Assembly: GCA_019247135.1 (NCBI GenBank)
Contig: JAFAPL010000636.1
Coordinates: 1-17,886, forward strand
Direction of reading: 5' to 3'
DNA from: Chloroflexota bacterium
GTDB lineage: Bacteria > Chloroflexota > UBA6077 > CF-72
DNA: 17,886 bases
The number at the start of each line of letters is the position of its first letter. The first letter of the stretch is position 1. This document shows, one piece after another, positions 13,055 through 17,886 of the stretch. The translations under genes were made by a program, and so were the position numbers. The notes beneath the pieces are model-generated. The model did not search any database. It was given only the letters and a program-made list of their open reading frames with translations, and was not told where the DNA came from.

Positions 13055-15373
13055 ATGGCCACCATCATGAAGACCAGCCGCGAAGTCCGCGGCGTCGGCG
13101 TCACTGTTCCGCGTTTCGACGGACCCGAGAAGGTCACCGGTCGCACGCAGTACGTCGCGGACCTCCAGCTTCCGGGCATGCTCTACGCGCGCGTGCTGCG
13201 GAGTCCGTACGCGCATGCGCGGATCAAGCGTATCGACACCTCTCGCGCGCGCGAATTACCTGGTGTGCGTGCCGTTCTCACCGCCCAGGACGTACCCGAG
13301 CTCAAACCTGGCGCCAAGACACGCGCACATGCGATGTTCGCGATCGACCGGGCGGTGTTCGGCGGGCAACCGGTTGCCGCCGTTGCCGCGGATGAGCTAT
13401 CGATCGCGGATGAAGCTCTCGAGCTGATCGATGTCGAATACGAGCCGCTGCCGGTCGCGGCTGATCCAATCCAGTCGATGCAGCCCGACGCGCCACGCGT
13501 ACCAGATCAGGGGACCGAAGCCGATACGTCGGAGGCGCAGGCGCACTCCGGCATCGCCGTTTCGGGCACTGAGACAACGACGGCGGGTGCACCCAATGTG
13601 GCCCAACAGGGCCGCCTGACGCGTGGCGACGTCGCTGCCGAGATGGCCAGGGCCGACCTTGTCGTCGAAAAGACGTACCGCGTGCCGATGGTTCACCAGG
13701 GCTACCTCGAGCCACACTCCGCAACGGCTGACGTGGATCCGCACGGGCGGATCACGATCTGGTCCAGCACCCAGGGCTCGTTTGCAACGCGTGCTGAGGT
13801 CGCCGATGTCCTGGACCAGCCGGAGGCACGCATCAAGGTCATTCCGCTGGAGTGCGGCGGCGGATTCGGTGGCAAAATCCGTGCGCTCGTCGAACCGATC
13901 GCGGTCCTCCTGTCGAGGGCAAGCGGCCGACCGGTCCAGCTCGTGATGACCCGTCGTGAAGAGCTGCAGGCCGGCATGCCCGCACCGGGCGTGATCATCC
14001 GCCTGAAGACCGGTGTCAAACAGGACGGTACGCCCCTGGCCCTCGAGGCGGAAACGATCATCGAGGCAGGCGCATTCTCCGGCGCGCTCTTGACGATGAG
14101 CGCGGTCTTCCTTTCCAGCGTCTATCTCTGGCCGGCGTTCGACGTGCGAGGCTTCGAGGTGCTGACTAACAAGCCGAGCGTCGCCGCGTATCGCGCTCCG
14201 CTTGCGCCGCAGACGCACTTCGCCATCGATTCGCAGATGGACCATATCGCCCGCAAACTCGGTCTGGACCCCGCCGAGTACAAGCTGCGCTTCATGCAGC
14301 ATGGTGGTGACCTGATGGCGAACGGTCAGCCATGGGCCGTCAATGGCGCGGTGGACTGCATGCGGTTACTGTCCGAGCATCCGGTCTGGCGCGACCGAGA
14401 GGCGTGGCGGGCCAGCGGCGGTCGCGATGGACATGGACTCCGCGGCACAGGCCTCGCGATTGGTGGATGGGTGCCCAACATTCAGCCGACCAGCGCGACG
14501 GTCCGCCTGGACTCCGACGGCACTGTCACCGTGGTCACTGGCTCGGTGGACATCGCTGGCACGAATATGGGTCTGGCGCTGATCGCCGCCGAAGCATTCG
14601 GGGTGGACATCGAACGAGTCCGCATCGTAACTGGCGACACCGACACGGCTCCGTTGGCAGGCCTGAGCGCAGGCAGCAAGACGACGTACACCATGGGCGC
14701 TTCGGTCAGGGATGCCGCTACGGATGCCCGTCGGCAGACGCTGGACATCGCCGCGCGCGAGCTCGAGGTCTCCGCGGATGACCTGGACATCTCCGGCGAC
14801 AGCGTGGTTGTGCAGGGCGTGCCGGATCGATCCATCAAGCTCGCAACCATCGGCAAGCGCAGCAACACGTTTGCCTCGAAGATTCCGCCGGTGCTCGGAT
14901 CTGCCTCGAATGCCTTCACCGTTCAGGCGCCGGCGTTCGCGGCGGAGCTGGCGCGCATCGAGATCGATCCAGACACCGGCGAGGTTACGTTGCACGACTT
15001 CGTCGTCGCGCAGGACGTTGGCAAGGCGATCAATCCGCTCGGCATCGAAGGTCAGATGCAGGGTGGAGCAGTGCAGAGTCTCGGCTTTGCGCTGACCGAA
15101 GGCTTGATGTACGACGATCAGGCGCGATTGATGAATCCGAGTCTGCTGGACTACCGCAAGCTGACGGCGGCAGACCTGCCGGATATCGAGACGCACCTGG
15201 TGGAGGTGCCGTCGCCGGAGGGTCCGTTCGGAGCGCGAGGGGTGGGCGAGCCGCCGATCGTGCCAGCACCCGCCGCGATCGCCAATGCGATCGAAGACGC
15301 GGCAGGCATTCGCCTGACCGAGCTGCCCCTCACGCCCGAGCGGATTGCCCTGGCCATTGCAGCCAAAGGCTAG
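13055..15373 (+). CDS. Molybdenum hydroxylase, large molybdopterin-binding subunit (XDH/aldehyde oxidase family)
   Basis: A 772-residue large subunit of the xanthine dehydrogenase/aldehyde oxidase family. Visible are the N-terminal a/b hammerhead domain (about 20-135), the cofactor motif CGGGFGGK (267-274), the active-site loop AYRAPLAPQ (378-386), GSVDIAGTNMG (496-506, Asn where many members have the Gln of GQG) and RGVGEPP (728-734) with the catalytic Glu E732. The loop is neither AYRCSFR (form I CO dehydrogenase) nor AYRGAGR (form II), so this is probably not a CO dehydrogenase. It should hydroxylate a heterocycle, aldehyde or similar carbon using water. I chose ATG 13055, 5 nt after the iron-sulfur stop; a longer start at 12977 would overlap that gene, and ATG 13067 is also possible. 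No Mo-insertion chaperone gene is adjacent. Its stop faces the convergent DAO-family gene 10 nt away. Confidence 0.93.
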   Translation: MATIMKTSREVRGVGVTVPRFDGPEKVTGRTQYVADLQLPGMLYARVLRSPYAHARIKRIDTSRARELPGVRAVLTAQDVPELKPGAKTRAHAMFAIDRAVFGGQPVAAVAADELSIADEALELIDVEYEPLPVAADPIQSMQPDAPRVPDQGTEADTSEAQAHSGIAVSGTETTTAGAPNVAQQGRLTRGDVAAEMARADLVVEKTYRVPMVHQGYLEPHSATADVDPHGRITIWSSTQGSFATRAEVADVLDQPEARIKVIPLECGGGFGGKIRALVEPIAVLLSRASGRPVQLVMTRREELQAGMPAPGVIIRLKTGVKQDGTPLALEAETIIEAGAFSGALLTMSAVFLSSVYLWPAFDVRGFEVLTNKPSVAAYRAPLAPQTHFAIDSQMDHIARKLGLDPAEYKLRFMQHGGDLMANGQPWAVNGAVDCMRLLSEHPVWRDREAWRASGGRDGHGLRGTGLAIGGWVPNIQPTSATVRLDSDGTVTVVTGSVDIAGTNMGLALIAAEAFGVDIERVRIVTGDTDTAPLAGLSAGSKTTYTMGASVRDAATDARRQTLDIAARELEVSADDLDISGDSVVVQGVPDRSIKLATIGKRSNTFASKIPPVLGSASNAFTVQAPAFAAELARIEIDPDTGEVTLHDFVVAQDVGKAINPLGIEGQMQGGAVQSLGFALTEGLMYDDQARLMNPSLLDYRKLTAADLPDIETHLVEVPSPEGPFGARGVGEPPIVPAPAAIANAIEDAAGIRLTELPLTPERIALAIAAKG

Positions 15374-15383
15374 GCGGGTTTTC

Positions 15384-16574
15384 TCAGGGGAATTCCAAGG
15401 GGGCCATGCCCCCTTGCACCCTTGGAGAGTAGGTCGCGGCCAAGCTGTCGCGCCCAGGCGAAAGCTCCTCCAGCTCTAAAGTTGCCTTGCCCGCGAGCGC
15501 GTCGGCGACGGCGCGCCCAACGGCGGGCGAGATCTGAAAGCCGTGCCCGCTGAAGCCAACGGCGAGATACAGACCCTCGTAGCCGGGAGCCGGCCCGATC
15601 AGCGGCACCCCGTCGACCGCCTCGGCCTCGACGCCACACCAGCTCTGTGCAATCGACGTCGAACCCACCGCCGGCACGACCGCCGTCGCAACCGCCCAGC
15701 TTCCGGCAACGCTCTCCTGACGTACACGGCAGGCCACGCCCTCGGCGTCCTCCAGCACGTCCGACGGCCACCCCCCGCCAATGAAGTACTCGCCACTCGG
15801 CAACTGCTTCAACGACAGCGCTCGACCGCTGGCCGTCACCGTGGGCGCGAGCATGGCCGGCGCCGGAGTGGTCAACAACATCTGCGGCCCACGAACCTGG
15901 ATTGGCAACCGCAGTCCGACGGACGCCGCCAGTCTGCTGGTCCACGCACCGGCCGCCAGCACCGTCTGTTCCGCACTGAATGTACCAGTGTCCGTCGTGA
16001 CACCCGTAATTCGGCCGCGTTCGCGCTGGAGTGAAACAACGCGCGTCCGCGTTGAATAGACCGCGCCATGCCGCTGGGCAGCCGCGGCAAACGCGCGCGT
16101 CGTCATCGGTGGGTTCGCTTGCCCGTCATCGGGTGTATACGCTCCAGCCAGCGCGCTTTCTGAGAGCGCTGGCGCTAAGTCACGTATAGCCGGCGTGTCG
16201 ACCATTCGAACGTTCATGCCCGCGGCCTGCTCGCGCGCTACTCGCTCGCGCAGTGCGTCGAGGTCCGCTTCGGATTCGACCACGTGGAGGTGTCCACCCT
16301 GAACGAAACCTGTCGGCATGCCCAGCTCATCGGCGAGCGCAGGCCACCGCCGGCCAGCCTCGAGGGTCAACAACCATTCGCGCGGATCGCGGCCCTGCTG
16401 GCGAACTCCGCCGGCACTCGCCCAGGAGGCGCTCGGCGCGACGCCTGGGGTGGCCTGTTCGAACACGCGGACGCGCGCGCCCGCTCGCGCGAGGTGGTAG
16501 GCAATTGACGAGCCGATGACGCCGCCACCTACGACAACGATGTCTGTAATCGCTTCGCTGGAGATCTCCCTCAC
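15384..16574 (-). CDS. DAO-family FAD-dependent oxidoreductase with repeat-derived C-terminus
   Basis: A 396-residue flavoprotein of the glycine oxidase / sarcosine oxidase beta / DadA family. Strand DIVVV leads into G16-G-G18-V-I-G21, and E39 (VRVFE) binds FAD ribose. LAAGAWTSRL is the typical second FAD-contact strand, and GFSGHGFQISPAVG the C-terminal FAD motif. It should oxidise a secondary or primary amine; the substrate is unknown. The only start is GTG at 16574, inside the edge of a palindromic repeat element and 3 nt past the upstream TAG. The first nine residues are therefore repeat-derived or poorly conserved. The last roughly 15 residues (from about SPRVQGG) and the TGA are encoded by another degenerate repeat copy at 15385-15429. 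A conserved family ending would be expected near SPGRDS. The core fold is intact, so the protein is probably active. Confidence 0.88.
   Translation of the reverse strand: MREISSEAITDIVVVGGGVIGSSIAYHLARAGARVRVFEQATPGVAPSASWASAGGVRQQGRDPREWLLTLEAGRRWPALADELGMPTGFVQGGHLHVVESEADLDALRERVAREQAAGMNVRMVDTPAIRDLAPALSESALAGAYTPDDGQANPPMTTRAFAAAAQRHGAVYSTRTRVVSLQRERGRITGVTTDTGTFSAEQTVLAAGAWTSRLAASVGLRLPIQVRGPQMLLTTPAPAMLAPTVTASGRALSLKQLPSGEYFIGGGWPSDVLEDAEGVACRVRQESVAGSWAVATAVVPAVGSTSIAQSWCGVEAEAVDGVPLIGPAPGYEGLYLAVGFSGHGFQISPAVGRAVADALAGKATLELEELSPGRDSLAATYSPRVQGGMAPLEFP
15385..15429. repeat. Palindromic repeat, degenerate copy 2
   Basis: The core hairpin is CAAGGGGGC / GCCCCCTTG with loop CAT (15396-15416), flanked by AGGGGAATTC and by ACCCTTGGAGAG. 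Compared with the cores near 16.6 kb it lacks about 17 bp upstream of the hairpin and has no clear terminal CCCTCACC or GGCGAGGG. It lies inside the 3' end of the DAO-family gene and only 22 nt from the opposing Mo-subunit stop, so it may also act at that transcript's 3' end. Confidence 0.6.
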
Positions 16575-16786
16575 CCCCTAGCCCCCTCTCCCTCCAGGAG
16601 AGGGGGAATTTTCCAAAGGGGGATCTTCAAGGGGGCGTTGCCCCCTTGAACCCCTCGGCAGAGAAGTTTCTCTCCCCTGTCGCTGCGACGGAGAGGGGGA
16701 ATTTTCCAGAGGGGGTTCTTCAAGGGGGCGTTGCCCCCTTGAACCCCTCGGGAGAGAAGTTTCTCTCGGCCTCTCCCTGGCGAGGG
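16568..16786. repeat. Palindromic repeat element, copy 3 with two tandem 77-bp cores (219 bp)
   Basis: The element is bounded by CCCTCACC (16568-16575) and GGCGAGGG (16779-16786), as in copy 1. It holds two cores, 16598-16674 and 16691-16767, which differ at 3 of 77 positions by my alignment. Their start points are 93 bp apart, exactly 31 codons. Each core has the 9-bp hairpin CAAGGGGGC / GCCCCCTTG with loop GTT (16628-16648, 16721-16741) and an AGAGAA/TTCTCT arm. The minus strand is open through the whole element until TAG at 16580-16578, so it is translated as the tail of the gene at 16578-17588. Confidence 0.8.
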
Positions 16787-17588
16787 TGACCCCCTGCGTC
16801 AGCTCCACCAAGCGCGGCAGGTGCCTCCGCCAGTGCTTGTCAATCCATTCCTCCGCGTAGCGGCCCTCCAGTTGCCAGGCAAAATGCCGCGCATTCAGTC
16901 CACAAAAATGTGCGCCACACCGCCCCAGCTCCAGCTTGTGCGGCGGAAACGGCGAACAGATACTCACGTCTTCGATCGACACAACTTCAGGCGCACCGAA
17001 AACCGAGACCGCGGCAACCTGCAAACCCTGCTCGTCGAGCTCCGAATGTAAGGGCGGAGTGATCTCCCGCAGCAGCCGCGCGAAAGCGTCCTCCAGCGGA
17101 AATCGCGGCGGTAGTCCTCGAATGCCTGCGTTGCGCGGCTCCGGTCCGCAGAACTTCGCGAATTGCCCGTACAGTGCGATCGCGTCCTCGGCCAACAAGC
17201 ATTGATTCTCGTCGCCGCGGTCCAACCACCGCCGCATACCGGCGGGCATGTCCCACAGGATACAGTCGTTGTCCAGCGAGAGCTCCCATCGGTCTGGGAA
17301 CACACGCAGCGGCGCCAGTTTCCAGGCCACGCCTTCGGCCATGTCGTCGCCGAAGCATGCGCGGATCGAAGCGGGCACATCTTCGCGTGTGACAGCCAGC
17401 AGTTCAACGCCACGCGCCTGTTCTCCGAGCCGACTGCGCGCAACATCCACGGCCACGGAGTTGACACACACCGCATACGCGGCCGAGTCACCGAACACGC
17501 GCCGAGCGCCAGCGATCGCCAGCGACAGCGCGCGCCAGCCATTGTCACTCACGTCACCAATGGTCCAACGTACTCCCACACGACTCAT
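16578..17588 (-). CDS. Unknown protein, possibly GT-A-like, with repeat-encoded C-terminal tail
   Basis: A 336-residue protein I do not recognise with certainty. WKLAPLR (89-95) followed by LSLDNDCILW, with D106-N-D108, looks like the DxD metal/nucleotide-sugar site of GT-A-fold glycosyltransferases. NAGIRGLPP (153-161) and GRCGAHFCGLN (222-232) are other likely conserved blocks. No signal peptide or membrane helix is seen. The start is ATG at 17588, which overlaps the stop of the GNAT gene as ATGA; a GTG at 17615 would overlap it further. From about residue 268 the protein is encoded wholly by a palindromic repeat element. This gives a 69-residue tail with a 31-residue unit (ETSLPRGSRGQRPLE..) twice in tandem, rich in Pro, Arg, Ser and Gly and probably disordered. 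The native end was probably near HLPRLVELTQG. The function call is tentative; the gene itself is likely real. Confidence 0.72.
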   Translation of the reverse strand: MSRVGVRWTIGDVSDNGWRALSLAIAGARRVFGDSAAYAVCVNSVAVDVARSRLGEQARGVELLAVTREDVPASIRACFGDDMAEGVAWKLAPLRVFPDRWELSLDNDCILWDMPAGMRRWLDRGDENQCLLAEDAIALYGQFAKFCGPEPRNAGIRGLPPRFPLEDAFARLLREITPPLHSELDEQGLQVAAVSVFGAPEVVSIEDVSICSPFPPHKLELGRCGAHFCGLNARHFAWQLEGRYAEEWIDKHWRRHLPRLVELTQGVTLARERPRETSLPRGSRGQRPLEEPPLENSPSPSQRQGRETSLPRGSRGQRPLEDPPLENSPSPGGRGG

Positions 17589-17886
17589 GCTTGCAGCCGC
17601 TTCCGCAGGATCCACTGGTCCACCACGTGCGACGCGTGCACCCCGTCAGGTGTGGTGTAGCCGTACTGTTCGCTCAGCTGCGCGTGCATCGTGTAGCCCA
17701 GGCGCTCGTAGAGTCGGCGAGCGTCCGGATTAGACTGTTCCACACCGACTTCGGCCTCCATGCGGCCCCGTTGCACCAGCATTCGCTCCGCCGCGTGCAT
17801 GAGCAGCGTGCCAATGCCCATGTTGCGCAAGAACGGAACGACGCGCACAGCCCAGATGTACCCGACACCGTCCGCCTGCCGCTTCG
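17585..17886 (-). CDS. GNAT-family N-acetyltransferase, C-terminal part (cut by window end)
   Basis: The minus-strand frame enters from beyond 17886 and runs to TGA at 17585. The visible 99 or so residues include the acetyl-CoA pyrophosphate-binding motif R-x-x-G-x-G (LRNMGIGTLLMHAAE) and the C-terminal GNAT block NPDARRLYERLGY. These are typical of GCN5-related acetyltransferases, which move an acetyl group from acetyl-CoA to an amine on a small molecule or protein. The first half, with the acceptor-binding part, is outside the window, so the substrate cannot be guessed. A GTG at 17848 is an internal codon: upstream codons (GYIWAVRVVPF) continue the conserved strand before the motif. It overlaps the next gene by 4 nt, so the two are translationally coupled. 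Confidence 0.88.
   Translation of the reverse strand, partial: KRQADGVGYIWAVRVVPFLRNMGIGTLLMHAAERMLVQRGRMEAEVGVEQSNPDARRLYERLGYTMHAQLSEQYGYTTPDGVHASHVVDQWILRKRLQA

Noticed and set aside
11679..15373. Aerobic CO dehydrogenase (coxMSL)
   Set aside because: Gene order fits, but the large subunit has neither AYRCSFR nor AYRGAGR in its active-site loop.
16568..16786. CRISPR array
   Set aside because: Only two repeat cores, each an extended palindrome of 77 bp, with a 16-bp gap between them; there are no regular spacers and no cas genes.

Overview
The window is a gene-dense stretch of high-GC bacterial chromosome. Mixed GTG, TTG and ATG starts, soil-type catabolic genes (paired amidohydrolases with a Rieske ferredoxin, a molybdenum hydroxylase, FAD amine-oxidase-like enzymes) and a GT39 enzyme with a large C-terminal extension suggest a Chloroflexota-like or similar high-GC, probably soil or environmental, bacterium. 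That placement is inference; there is no rRNA or tRNA to fix it, and no phage, plasmid, CRISPR or transposase signal is visible.

Layout. (1) 1-2328, minus strand: a tight operon of two paralogous amidohydrolases followed by the start of a Rieske-type ferredoxin that runs off the window. (2) 2420-6499, plus strand: a GT39-type membrane glycosyltransferase, a DAO-family FAD oxidoreductase and a zinc alcohol dehydrogenase, with a 13-nt gap and then a 4-nt ATGA overlap. (3) 6542-7227: a palindromic repeat element, then a minus-strand DsbA/FrnE-type thiol oxidoreductase whose first active-site cysteine codon is TGA. (4) 7406-8699: a PAP2 phosphatase convergent with a secreted lytic-transglycosylase-like protein. 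(5) 8987-11636: a stand-alone receiver-domain response regulator divergent from a KimA-like APC potassium transporter. (6) 11679-15373: a complete three-subunit molybdenum hydroxylase operon in the order FAD, 2Fe-2S, Mo. (7) 15384-17886, minus strand: a second DAO-family FAD oxidoreductase, a protein of unknown function with a possible GT-A-like DxD motif, and a GNAT acetyltransferase cut by the window end.

The most striking signal is the thiol oxidoreductase at 6607-7227. The reading frame is intact except for one TGA exactly where the family has the first Cys of its CPWC motif, giving SDFI-U-PWCYVG. A stable stem-loop of the bacterial SECIS type begins 12 nt after that TGA. I read this as a selenoprotein.

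The second signal is a dispersed GC-rich palindromic repeat with four hairpin cores (6582-6600, 15396-15416, 16628-16648, 16721-16741). Every occurrence lies at the 3' end of a minus-strand gene. The repeats supply the last codons and stop of three proteins, including a 69-residue tail with a tandem 31-residue duplication, and the GTG start of the second FAD oxidoreductase.

The gaps of 100-290 bases (7228-7405, 8700-8986, 9368-9578) hold no gene I can support. Short repeats and hairpins in two of them are listed; I see nothing in 7228-7405 beyond the ribosome binding site of the thiol oxidoreductase.
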